This document shows, piece after piece, positions 1 to 9,893 of a stretch of 64,000 nt of DNA; position 1 is the stretch's first letter; each line of letters begins with the position of its first letter. The notes beneath the pieces were generated by a model. The model made no database searches, was not told the DNA's origin, and saw only the letters and a program-made list of their open reading frames with translations. The stretch lies in assembly GCA_033032865.1 (NCBI GenBank), contig JAWHQI010000166.1, positions 4,154,001 through 4,218,000 on the forward strand, read 5' to 3'. A program made the position numbers and the translations under genes. Origin of the DNA: Dactylorhiza incarnata. Its lineage: Eukaryota; Streptophyta; Magnoliopsida; Asparagales; Orchidaceae.

Positions 1-922
1 TCTGATTCTCTTGACATTCTGGCAGAATATGTCCAGGTTTCCTGCAACCAAAACAGATAATTTCTTTAGGATTTGACTTATCATACCTTGGCTTTTCCCT
101 TGATCTGGAGTCCTTCTTTCTGAAATCCTTCTTGGCCATCTTGTAGAACCTTTTTGCTAGAAGGCTCATAAACTCCTCATCTCTTAGAGCCTTTTCTTCT
201 TCTTCAGCCTGAAAAGCTATGCTTCTCTCCTTCTTGGATGCTGGAGATGAAGTAGATTGTTCAGCTTCTCTAGTTTTGATAAGCTGCTCATAGGATTTTA
301 GTTTGCCTAACAAGCTCTCAGTTGAGATCTCATTAAGGCTTTTGGCTTCCTTGATTGGCCAGGTCCTAGAGTCCCATGTGCTGGGGAAGCACATTAGGAT
401 CTTATCATTTATCTCAGTGATGGAGATCACTTTGTCCAAAGATTTCAGCTCATTAATTATAAGGCTGAGCCTATTGTACAAATCAACAACCGTTTCAGAT
501 TCTCCCTTTTTGAAATTCTCATATTGAGAAATGAGGTGGGAACTTCTGTCCTTTCTTTCATCAGCTGATCCTTCAACCATGTTGTTGAGTGAGATCCATA
601 TCTCTCTTGCAGAAGTTCATTCTACCACTTTTTGAAAAATGTCATCAGACATTGTTTATGCTAGAATGTTCATAGCTTTTGCATCAGCACTTCTTTGCTT
701 TTTCTGGGCTTCAGTCCACTCAGGTGGTGGAACAATATTGTTGTTTACTTGTGCTTCAACACTTGTTGTTGCTGTTGGTGTTGGAGGTCCTGTCAAAATA
801 ACATTGAAGATTTCCTCATCAATAGAATTCATGTACAACCTAATCCTTGTCTTCCATAGTGCAAACTTACTGAGATTGCACATAGGAGGTCTTGTGCTAG
901 AATATTCTTTATTTTGTGCCAT
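1..922 (-). pseudogene. Ty1/copia (SIRE-type) gag, broken, runs off the window
   Basis: Retrotransposon capsid/nucleocapsid protein read from the ATG at 920-922 towards position 1. The N-terminus (MAQNKEYSSTRPPMCNLSK) nearly repeats that of the gag at 2869-4185, so the start is well supported. A UBN2-type capsid region follows, then a CCHC zinc knuckle of form CX2CX4HX4C (C-F-G-C ... G-H ... C) at 14-55. Two in-frame stops break it: TAA at 656-658, where the sister copy has Gln, and TGA at 617-619, where the sister has Cys. The element continues left of the window. The lineage is inferred from gag style and the long LTR. Confidence 0.85.
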
Positions 923-1010
923 GAGTTTTTAAGAAAAAGAAAACTCGAAAATAAATTAAGATCTAATTGATCTTTATGATTCAGGTGTTAGCCTATAAAA
1001 ATCAACCTCC

Positions 1011-1021
1011 CTCTGATACCA
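1011..1021 (-). other. Primer binding site, initiator tRNA-Met type
   Basis: On the minus strand this reads TGGTATCAGAG, complementary to the 3' end of initiator tRNA-Met. It lies 2 bases from the LTR end and about 90 bases before the gag ATG, as expected for a copia element read leftwards. A near copy (TGGTATCAAAG) lies inside the LTR end at about 1073-1085. Confidence 0.85.
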
Positions 1022-1023
1022 AT

Positions 1024-2644
1024 TGAAAGTGCAATTGAATATCAGTTGAAGGTGATTAATATAATCAACCTTGCTTTGATACCAATTGAAAGTGGAGGTT
1101 CGATCTTAAAGTTACTCTAGAGGGGGGGGGGGGGGGTTAATAGAGTATTAAAACTTTTTCCCTTAATCTTATAGCGGAATTAAAATAGTGATATATATAT
1201 ATGTGTGTGTATATTGAGTGAGTTATAAAAAACTAAAAAAAGAAATCAGCACAGCACAGCAACACAGAAAATCACAAGCACAGAGACACAAGGATTTTAT
1301 AGTAGTTCCCCAATAAATCTGGGTACGTCTACTCTTCTACCACACTTGGTAGGATCCACTAGTTTTTTGATCAGGTGCCCTATCACCAAGGGGTTTTTGA
1401 TCAGGTGTCCATACACCAAGTGAGCTTTTGATCAGGTGCTCTAACCAAATCACAGGTTTTTGTTCAGGTGCCTTGCCACCAAGAGGTTAACTTTTGAAGG
1501 GAGTTAGAACCCAGTATAAGAGGGGATAGAAGGGGATATGAAGTTCTTCTCTGTCAATATGCTGAGAGAAGACTCTAGTGGATTTGATGATGTAAAGCTC
1601 CCCCTGTATGGATGAAATTCTTGACAGCTTGAGGATGGAGCTTTCTCTTGAAATGAAAATAACTTCCTTGATAAGCTGATGAATCTGAGAGACAGATGTT
1701 CCTCAGATTATTGTTGCTCTATAGAAGATTTGAAACTTGCAGCAGAAAGACTGAGAGATTGATCTTGAAGATGTTCTCAGAGAATGAGATGCTGCTTGAG
1801 GAAGATGAACTTTCTTTTTCTTTCTGAATAATATTTCTCTCCTGACAGATGCTCTGATATTTTCTATGTCTGTATCTTTCTCCTTTTTCTTTCTGGTATA
1901 CTATATTTTTTTGAGAGAATACGCCTGATTTGAATTTCAAATCTCTCTGAATAGGAATAGAATAATCTGCATTAAATCTTTTCTTGGAACTTCCACTGAT
2001 TCAGCCAATCTTAATTCCTTTCCTCTTTAATAATAAATGATATACTTTTCCAATAAGCCAAACGACTATTTTTCTCGAGAGAAGGAATTGGAAAGAGAAT
2101 AAAATAAAGGAGGGATAAAACTTGTCTTATCGGGAAGAATAACTCCAAATAAAGAATAGAATTGAATCTGATGGATGAACTGAGTTCAGAGAAATAGAAT
2201 GACTGATCTGAACAATCTGAGAGAAAATTCGTCGATCTGAGATAAGATTTCATCGACCTGAAGGAAGAGTTCGTCGAACTGAACATCTGATAAAGAATTC
2301 ATCGAACTCAGGCTGGAGTTCGTCGATCTCAAGTTAGAGTTCGTCGAACTGAAGAATTCGTCGACCGCTGAGCCGCTGAGAACTGAAGATCGTCGATCGT
2401 TGAGACGCTGAGACTGGAGCACGCCGTTCGTCAAACGCAGAGAGAAGGCCGTTCGTCGAACGCAGAGAGCAGTTCGTCGAACCCAGTATAGAGTTCGTCG
2501 AACGCAGAAACTTAGAGAAATTCTAAGTTCTAGCTATCTTATCAGCCTAAAACTATAACCCTTAGACTATACAATGGGGGTCAACTTGATCCTAGTCAAT
2601 ACATAGTAATCCTATCCCAAATCAGTAATAGGGTTGTTCCAACA
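1024..2644 (-). mobile_element. LTR 1 of SIRE-type copia, 1621 bp
   Basis: Minus-strand LTR running from TGTTGGAACAACC (ends at 2644) to ...CA at 1024, next to the primer site. It matches the LTR at 4291-6189 along most of its length, with clear divergence (roughly a tenth of bases in stretches compared by eye). Inside are short repeats of the type GATCAGGTG...CACCAAG (about 1367-1475), a G15 run at 1122-1136 and a cluster of TTCGTCGAA palindromes (2220-2515). It is the 5' LTR of the gag copy at 1-922. It may also be the 3' LTR of the unit at 2645-6189 if the two are in tandem. Confidence 0.8.
2220..2515. repeat. TTCGTCGAA palindrome cluster in copia LTR 1
   Basis: Irregular repeats built on TTCGTCGAAC/TTCGTCGATC with spacers such as GCAGAG and CTGAG, plus CCGCTGAG and ACGCTGAGAC motifs. 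They lie towards the U3 end of the LTR. The same motifs occur in copia LTR 2 and in the unrelated chromovirus LTRs. Confidence 0.8.
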
Positions 2645-2868
2645 CTCTGGTATCAGTTGAGGTCTCTGATATCAAAAGAAAATGAGTTTGATCCTGGTGG
2701 TCAATGACTTCTTAAGTTGTTCTTCAAACAGTTAAAGAATATTTTGGAAGAAGTGACTGCTTGAGATAGTGATTCTGTACCTGCAAAATGTCTCTAGTAG
2801 AGGTGGTGTTCCTCTCCTTATTTGATACATTAGATGTTCTTGACCCAAACTACTTTGGGTCCATTTGA
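2645..2868 (-). other. Non-coding spacer between gag-only unit and LTR 1
   Basis: Read on the minus strand, this begins with a short stretch resembling the gag/pol linker (GPKVVW type) and then has stops in every frame. No protease, integrase or RT follows before LTR 1. There is no clear polypurine tract at the LTR edge, so it is open whether LTR 1 is the true 3' LTR of this unit or a later insertion that cut off its pol. Confidence 0.6.
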
Positions 2869-4185
2869 TTATCCATAAAATTCTGAAATGAAGGACATTT
2901 CAGGCTGATCCTTATAGCCTTGTGGATGATATCTCCTTGGAGGAATTATCCATTCAGTGAAAGGATTGAAAGTTTGTGAATAATAAGAATTCTTTTGATA
3001 TTCAGTAAATTTTCCGTTCGACGAATTAGGGTGAATTCGTCGATCGTCGTTCGACGAAGTGAAGTTCTTTCGTCGAGCGTCGTTCGAATGATAATTATAC
3101 TGAAATTCTGGCTTCAGAGTTCGTCGATCTCCGTTCGACGAAGTGAATTCATTTCGTCGAGCTCCGTTCGACGAATTCTGCTGAATTTTTGAATTCTTAA
3201 CAGCCTTGCTTGTAATATTTTCATCTATTTCTACAACCTCTTTGCTCTTAGTAGAAATGAACTTTATTGGTGTAGAAAGTATGTTTTTCTTAATCAGATG
3301 TGGCTTACTTGATGATGCACCCGAGCCTAGTTTGCCACTTAATCTGGCATTTACTGTACTTGTGATGTCCATCAGTTTGATGCTTCTCCCATTTAGAGAT
3401 TCTTCAAATTTCTTAGCTTCAGATAGTTTATTCTCAATGAGAATAATATGTTCTCTAGAGGCAGCCAAATCTTTTTTAAGATTAACAGTTTCTTCACTGA
3501 GTTGGTTCATTTCAGCCAACTTATTTCTGAGAGAGATTATTTCCTTCTCAAATTTGATTAAGTCTAAGCAAAGAACTTTTAATTCATCTTTGAATTCATT
3601 TGAATTATAATCAAAATTAGATATTACCTGATCAACATCATTGTCAGATTCTGATTCTTCTTCATCTGAGTTGTTTGCTGAGGCATTGATAACCATCATA
3701 CAGAAGTTCCTTTCTTCTTCATCATCACTAGAGCTGGATGATGTTCCATATTCTGACTCACTATTTGAGTCATATATTGCCATCAAACATTGGTCCTTGT
3801 CATTTGATTTTTCTTCATCATCAGATGAACTAGATGAAGACTTTGAATCTTCTGCAGAACCTTCAACCAAGTTGTTGAGGGAATTCCAGATCTCCCTGAC
3901 TGATGTGCATTTCACAACCTTCTGGAATATCTCATCAGACATTGACTGTGCCAAAATGTTCATTGCTTGGGCATCTGCAATCTTCTGTTTCTTTTGAGCA
4001 TCTGTCCACTCAGGATGTGGAGCAGTATAATTATTTGTTGTTGTAGGAGGTCCTGTCAAAATGACATTGAAAATATCTTCATCAATAGAGTTTATGTATA
4101 GTTTTATCCTTGCCTTCCATAATGCAAACTTATTTAGATTGCACATAGGAGGTCTTGTGCTTGAATATTCTTTGTTCTGTGCCAT
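2869..4185 (-). CDS. Truncated-form SIRE-type gag, 438 aa, open
   Basis: Full open frame from the ATG at 4183-4185. Residues 1-115 match the start of the gag at 1-922. After NLVEGSAEDSK the protein jumps directly to Ser/Asp/Glu-rich tracts (about 115-205), then a long coiled coil (about 205-270), then a basic, Arg-Asn-Ser repeat tail in which the DNA itself carries TTCGTCGAA-like motifs (about 3010-3180). The capsid core and CCHC knuckle present in the sister copy are missing, yet the frame is kept. It ends in a linker with no pol behind it. A structural protein role is inferred. Without a capsid core it would probably need a partner gag. Confidence 0.8.
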   Translation of the reverse strand: MAQNKEYSSTRPPMCNLNKFALWKARIKLYINSIDEDIFNVILTGPPTTTNNYTAPHPEWTDAQKKQKIADAQAMNILAQSMSDEIFQKVVKCTSVREIWNSLNNLVEGSAEDSKSSSSSSDDEEKSNDKDQCLMAIYDSNSESEYGTSSSSSDDEEERNFCMMVINASANNSDEEESESDNDVDQVISNFDYNSNEFKDELKVLCLDLIKFEKEIISLRNKLAEMNQLSEETVNLKKDLAASREHIILIENKLSEAKKFEESLNGRSIKLMDITSTVNARLSGKLGSGASSSKPHLIKKNILSTPIKFISTKSKEVVEIDENITSKAVKNSKIQQNSSNGARRNEFTSSNGDRRTLKPEFQYNYHSNDARRKNFTSSNDDRRIHPNSSNGKFTEYQKNSYYSQTFNPFTEWIIPPRRYHPQGYKDQPEMSFISEFYG

Positions 4186-4277
4186 GAGTTTTGTAGGAAA
4201 AACTAAAACTCTAAAATAAATTTAAGATCTATTTGATCTTTATGATTCAGGTGTTACCCTGCAAACAATCAACAACC

Positions 4278-4288
4278 CTCTGATACCA
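4278..4288 (-). other. Primer binding site, initiator tRNA-Met type
   Basis: Minus strand TGGTATCAGAG, two bases from the LTR end at 4291 and about 95 bases before the gag start. Confidence 0.85.
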
Positions 4289-4290
4289 AT

Positions 4291-6189
4291 TGAAATTCAA
4301 TTGGATATCAGTTGAAAGTGATTGATATAATCAACCATACTTAGATACCAATTGAATGTGAAATTAGATCTTAGATTTACTCTAGAGGGGGGAGGGTGAA
4401 TAGAGTATTAAAAACTTTTTCACTTAATTTTATAGCAGAATTAAAATAGTGATACTTATATGTGTATTGAGTGAGTTATAAAAACAAACACAAGGAAAGC
4501 ACACAGCACAGCACAGTACATAGAAAATCACAACACAGAGGACACAAGGATTTTTATAGTAGTTCCTCAATAAACCTGGGTACGTCTACTCTTCTACCAC
4601 ACTTGGTAGGATCCATTAGGTTTTTGATTAGGTTCTCTATCACCAAGGAGTTTTTGATCAGGTGTCCACACACCAAAGAGCTTTTGATCAGGTGCTCTAA
4701 CCAAACCACAGGTTTTTGATCAGGTGCCCTGCAACCAAGGGGTTAACTTTTGAAGGGAGTTATAACCCTGTACAAGATGAGGTAAGAAGGGTTATGAAGT
4801 TCTTCTCTATCAATATTCTGACAGAAGACTCTAGTGGATTGTTGTTGTAAAGCTCCTCTGTCTGATATAAAATGTTTGACAGTAGATGGCTTGGAGCTTT
4901 CTCTTGAATGAACTGATCTTCCTGTAGCTGATGAATCTGAAAGAATAAGTTCCTCAGATTATTGTTGCCCTTTGAAGATCTGATCTAGCAGCTGATGACT
5001 GAGAGAGTAGAGTTGATGTTGTTCTCAGAGAATGAGTGCTGCTATTGAGGAAGATGAAGATCTGTGAATGCTTTCTTATGTTTCTTCTCTTCCTGTAACT
5101 TTCTGAAGAATGGTATTCTTCTCTGTCGGCTGTTCTACTATTCTGTATTTCTGTACTGATAATCTATAATATGATCTGTCTGTATATCTTCTTCCTTTTC
5201 TTTTTGAAATCCCTGATAGATTTGAAATTAAAATCCCTTATTTTAAGGAATAAGATATTCAGAAGATATATCCTGGGAACTGCAAATCTGATGCGCCGAT
5301 TATCTTTTTCCTTTTCTATGAAATGTCCTTTTCAGCTATATGTCAACGGCTATGTTCTCAAAATAATAAAAGGAAAGATATAATCTTTACTTATCTGATG
5401 CAATTGAGCCGTTGCTGAAAGATCTGTGTTCAGAGAATGAAATAAAATAGAATGTCTGAAGTTTTGAACTGAAATAACACATTTCGTCGAGCGCAGAGCT
5501 GAGTTCGTCGAACGCAGAATGAGGTTCGTCGAATGCAGAATGAGGTTCATCGAACTAAAGAGAATAATATAAATGATCTTCTTAAATAAGTCTGCTGAAG
5601 AGAAATTTTGTCGATCTCAACATATTTCGTTGAACACAATGTTGAGTTCATCGATCTCAATCTGAATCTGGCTGGAAGAATTGAATTAGTCGAGCTGAGA
5701 AGAACTTTCGTCGATCTGAACATCTGATACTTATTCTTCGAACGCAAAGCTGAGTTCGTCGAACGCTGAGAGGAGTTTGTCGAACGCAGAATGAGTTGGC
5801 AAATTCTTCGACCGCTGAACTGGATAGGATCGTCGACCTCTGAGACTGGATAATTTCATCGACCGCTAAGACTGGATAAAATCATCGACCGATGAGACTG
5901 AGCAATTTCGTCGACCGCTGAGAGGAGTTCGTCGAACGCAGAATCGCTGAGCCGCTGAGACATTGAGATTGAAGCAAGCCGTTCGTCAAACGCAGAATGC
6001 AAGCCGTTCGTCGAATGCAGAGAGCAGTTCGTCGAACGTAGTATTGAGTTCGTTGAACGCAGAGAACTTGACTTTTCTTAAGTTCTATCAGCCTAAACTC
6101 TTGACCCATTGACTATACATTGGGGTCAACTTTATCCTAGTCAATAGATAGTGATCCTAGCCCAAATCAGTAATAGGGTTGTTCCAACA
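4291..6189 (-). mobile_element. LTR 2 of SIRE-type copia, 1899 bp (5' LTR of the gag-only unit)
   Basis: Minus-strand LTR with TGTTGGAACAACC at its 5' end (position 6189) and ...CA at 4291. It is homologous to 1024-2644. The join at 6189/6190 cuts into plus-strand copia gag, so this unit lies inside that gag. The other edge of the insertion is outside the window, so the target duplication cannot be read. Confidence 0.85.
5478..6062. repeat. TTCGTCGAA / CCGCTGAGAC repeats in copia LTR 2
   Basis: About twenty degenerate copies of TTCGTCGA(A/T)C with GCAGAG, CTGAG and CGACCGCTGAGACTGG spacers. The cluster is longer than in LTR 1 and accounts for much of the length difference between the two LTRs. 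Confidence 0.8.
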
Positions 6190-6630
6190 ACGTTCTTCTT
6201 GAAGATAAAGAACCTCTGCGCAGAGATATCGGTTTTGGACCCGGATGAGCCTATCTCAGAAGCTAAGCTGAAGAGGCACATAATCCGCGGCTTGCGGAGG
6301 GAGTATGTTGCCTTTGTTACTTCTATTCAAGGCTGGGCCAATCAGCCATCGTTGCTGGAGCTGGAGAACTTACTTGCTTCGCAGGAAAGTTTGGCTAAGC
6401 AAATGGCTGGGATGTCTGTCTCTGGGGGAGAAGGTGAGGTTCTCTTTTCTGGCAAGAAAAAGAGATGGGACAAGAAGAAGGAGACATCTGGAGATGATGG
6501 TCTGTCTACTTCATATCAGCAGGAGAGGAGCTATGCTCCTAAGCGTGATGGGAAGAAGCATAATGGACCTAGATGCTTCAGGTGCAACAAGCTTGGTCAT
6601 TTCAAAAGGGACTGCAAAGTCAATCTTTAG
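6190..6630 (+). pseudogene. Ty1/copia gag, C-terminal part
   Basis: The frame is gag-like from 6190 on. The upstream bases belong to the inserted LTR, so the N-terminus is missing. A capsid C-terminal segment (LDPDEPISEAKLKR ... LRREYVAF) is followed by a basic linker and a CCHC knuckle (CFRCNKLGHFKRDC) near 6574-6615. A TAG at 6628-6630 interrupts a frame that otherwise runs in phase into the protease. The element is a different copia family from the SIRE-type units. Its 5' half should lie left of the window, beyond the insertion. Confidence 0.85.
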
Positions 6631-8216
6631 CCAGGGCATGCTGCAGCGAAGGAGGAGGCTGGTTCCAATTCTGAAGGTAGTTGGGGTGGTGGAGGTGCAT
6701 TCATGACAGGCACGTGTGTTCGGGCCATGACTTCCATCAACTATCAAGATGATTGGATAGTGGACTCTGGGTGTGGTCATCACCTCACCGGGGATGAGTC
6801 GAAGTTCTCCTCATTGCAAGCATATACAGGTAATGACGCTATCATTACGGCTGACGATACTATTCATGCAGTTGAGAAGGAGGGTGTGGTTTCATTGAAC
6901 GATGATAGAGGTAATCTTACGTTGAAGAGTGTCTATCATGTTCGGGAATGAAGAAAAACCTATTCTCGGTGACCAATGCGGTGGATGTTGGCTATCACGT
7001 TCTGTTTGGTCCAACAGAAGTGAAATTTCTCCAAAATGTTTTAGCGGTGAAAGCTGAGGTCACTCATGTTGGGAGACGGGTGAAGGACTTGTTTGTTCTT
7101 TCAACAAGTTCTTATGTTGATAAAATGAGGGCTAACGACAGCGCTGCTATCTGGCATGAAAGGCTTGGGCATGTTGGGATGGATAAGTTGAAAGCTATGG
7201 CGGGAAGAGGCCTTGTGAAAGGTCTGCCTAGCTTGTCTTCTTTCGGGGATGGTCACGTTTTTTGCAGGTTGTCAGTTTGGTAATGCTCAACTCTTTCCAT
7301 TTGACAAATCACAAAGCAGATGGAAAAGACCATTGGAGGTGTATCCATGGTGATCTGTTTGGACCTACCAACACTGCCAATCTTGGAGGTAGCAGGTATA
7401 TGCTGATTTTGGTTGATGACTTCACCAGATATACTTGGGTATATTTTCTGAAGGAGAAGTCGGAGGCGTTTGAGAGGTTTATGGAGTTCAAGGAGCTGGT
7501 GGAAGGTCGGCTAAACCTGCGGGTGAGGAGGTTCAGAACTGACAATAGAGGGGAGTTCACCTCCAAGGCGTTCTTTAACTTCTGCAGGAAGCATGACATC
7601 CAACGGGAACTTTCTTGTGCTCACACTCCACAACAGAACGGAGTTGCAGAGCGGAAGATCCGTCACCTGATGGAGACCTGCAAATGTTGGCTTCATGCCA
7701 AGAGTATCCCAAAGTCCTTCTGGGCAGAGGGAATGTCTTGTGCGGCCTATGTTATCAACCGGATGCCTCTCAGTCCTATCAACATGAAGACCCCTCATGA
7801 GTTGATGTTCAAGGAGAAGCCAAGCGTGGAACACTTTTGAGTGTTTGGTTCTACATGCTACGTGCATGTTCTGTATGCCCTTCGAACGAAGCTAGATGTT
7901 AAGGCAAGGAAACTAGTCTTCGTCGGTTATGATGACCGGAAGAAAGGGTGGAGATGCATGGATCCCGAGACACGGAGATATGTGGTCTCTAGGGATGTGG
8001 TATTTGATGAGCTAATGTCATACCAAGGTAGCTCTTCTGTTGAGAAGCAGGGTAGATGGTGGACCAGAGGAAGCTGCAAGGGAGGTTCTGGTGGAGTTAC
8101 CTATTTCTCCATGTGCTCCTGGTATTACTAGCTCTGGGTCAGGTGTTTTAGGTTCTTGAAGCAGGTGGAGCGATGCTCCATGTTTACCTGAAAGGAGAGC
8201 TAGTCCAGAAGCTGCA
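6631..8216 (+). pseudogene. Ty1/copia protease and integrase region
   Basis: Aspartic protease with the D-S-G signature (DWIVDSGCGHHLTGD, about 6751-6795), then the GAG_pre-integrase zinc region (IWHERLGH, about 7150), then the integrase core with VDDFTRYTW (about 7415), RTDNRGEF (about 7537) and PQQNGVAERK (about 7630), which are the three acidic positions of the D,D-E triad. Breaks include a frameshift near 6950, further shifts near 7265 and 7345, a TGA near 7838 and disrupted sequence after 8080. It is the middle of the gag-pol polyprotein and cannot be made as one product. Confidence 0.88.
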
Positions 8217-9629
8217 GTGGAAGAGGTGGTTCAGAGTCAAGCTCTGAGGAGATCTAAGAGGACCATTATTCCACCTGATCGGTATACGGGCGGGAACTTG
8301 GTGAGCTTTGTCTCATGTTTCTTCGCAGGTCCCCTGGATGAGAGAGATCCATCTTGTTATAAAAATGTCGTTGGAGTCAAGGAGTGGGAAGGAACCATGG
8401 ATGAAGAGATGGCTGCCCTCAGGAAGAATGAGACTTGGGACTTGGTGCCTAAGGTTGAGGGAGTTACTCCGGTGACTTGCAAGTGGGTTTTCAAACTGAA
8501 GAAGAAGGCTGATGGAAGTATTGTGCGATACAAGGCTCGCCTTGTAGCTCGAGGTTTCTCTCAGAAGTATGGGGAGGATTATGAAGAAACATCTAGCCCC
8601 ATTGCAAAGATGACTTCGGTCCGGGTGGCGATCGCATTGGCAGCTTGCCAAGGGTGGAATATTTGGCAACTCGACGTGAAGAACGCTTTCTTATATGGAG
8701 AGATTGACAAGGATATCTTCATGGATCAGCCACCTGATTATGTATCCGAAGAGCACCCAAGATATGTTTGTAAGCTCAAGAAGGCTCTTTACGGATTGAA
8801 GCAAGCGCCTCGGGCATGGTACGGGAAGATCGCAGAATACCTCCAGTTCTGCGGATATTTTGCTTCTGATTCAGATTCAAGCTTATTCGTAAAGAAGACG
8901 GGGGAGCTTCAGGTCTTGGTGTTGCTGTATGTTGACGATATGATCGTCACAGGAAATTCTGAAGTGGAGGTGGTTAGGCTTCGTGCTGAGCTAGCTATCA
9001 GATTAGAGATGAAGGATTTGGGTGAGCTCCACCATTTCCTTGGGCTTGAAGTAGATAGGAAAGAGAGCGGTTTGCTTGCTTCCCAAAAGGGCTATGCGGA
9101 TCGAATCGTGAAGAGATTCGGCATGGAAGGGGGGAAGAGCAGCTCTACTCCACTGGAGGTTGGAGTTCATCTTCGTCGAGATGAAGGGAATGTTCTTACT
9201 GATCCTTTGGCGTTCCGGGCTTTGGTCGGAAGCTTGATATACTTGACGATCACGAGGCCAGATATTGCTTATGAAGTTGGCAGGGTGAGTCGATATATGG
9301 CAGATCCTCGGAAGCCTCATCTTGTGGCGACTAGGAGTATATTGAAGTATGTCAAATCCACCTCGGATTTGGGTCTCTTCTATGGGAGAGATTCGGGTTT
9401 TTGCTTGCATGGGTACATGTATGCTGATTATGGAGGAGATTCGGATGATCAGAGATCGACGTCTGGATATGTTTTTATGACAGGCTCTACAGCTATATCA
9501 TGGTGCAGCAAGAAGCAGGATTCTGTGTCTGTGTCTACCACAGAAGCGGAGTACAAAGCTTCGGCTTTGGCAGCTCAGGAAGCCATCTGGCTTAGGAGTC
9601 TTGTGGAGGACATTCATAGGGAGGTGTGA
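8217..9629 (+). pseudogene. Ty1/copia reverse transcriptase with RNase H start
   Basis: 470-residue open stretch. RVT_2-type reverse transcriptase: KARLVARGFSQKYGEDYEET near residues 104-123, QLDVKNAFLYG near 152-162, and the active site YVDDMIVTG near 240-248, with both Asp intact. RNase H begins at ADYGGDSDDQRSTSGY and continues with the TTEAEYKA motif. A TGA at 9627-9629 interrupts RNase H, which then continues in the same frame to 9893. This is the best-preserved RT in the window, but it sits downstream of several breaks and is not expected to be expressed as a polyprotein. Confidence 0.9.
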
Positions 9630-9893
9630 GATCCTACTCTGCTACGTGGTGACAATGAGAGTGCTCTCAAACTGGTGAACAATCTAGTTTGTCACGCACG
9701 TACGAAGCACATAGAGATTCATCACCATTTCATTCGTGAGAAGGTGTTGGAGGGATCCCTGATTGTGGAGCATGTGCAGAGCAAGGAGAATTTTGCTGAC
9801 ATATTTACTAAGCCACTGGCGAAGGGGCCATTTGTTCAATTGCGGAGTTTGCTTGGGCTGGCTTCCACTTCCCACTTCAAGGGGGAGTGTTAA
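9630..9893 (+). pseudogene. Ty1/copia RNase H C-terminal end
   Basis: Same frame as the preceding RT after the TGA. It contains the DNESALKLVNN and HIEIHHHFIREKV motifs and ends at ...FTKPLAKGPFVQ...FKGEC, the usual copia polyprotein tail before the polypurine tract. The stop codon overlaps the start of the 3' LTR. Confidence 0.88.
9879..9887 (+). other. Polypurine tract of the copia element
   Basis: AAGGGGGAG immediately before TGTTAAATTT, the standard place and form for the plus-strand primer of a plant copia element. Confidence 0.85.

Noticed and set aside
2995..3997. Plus-strand frames opposite the SIRE-type gag
   Set aside because: Shadows of the minus-strand gag; Ser-rich only because they read the complementary strand of acidic and Ser tracts.
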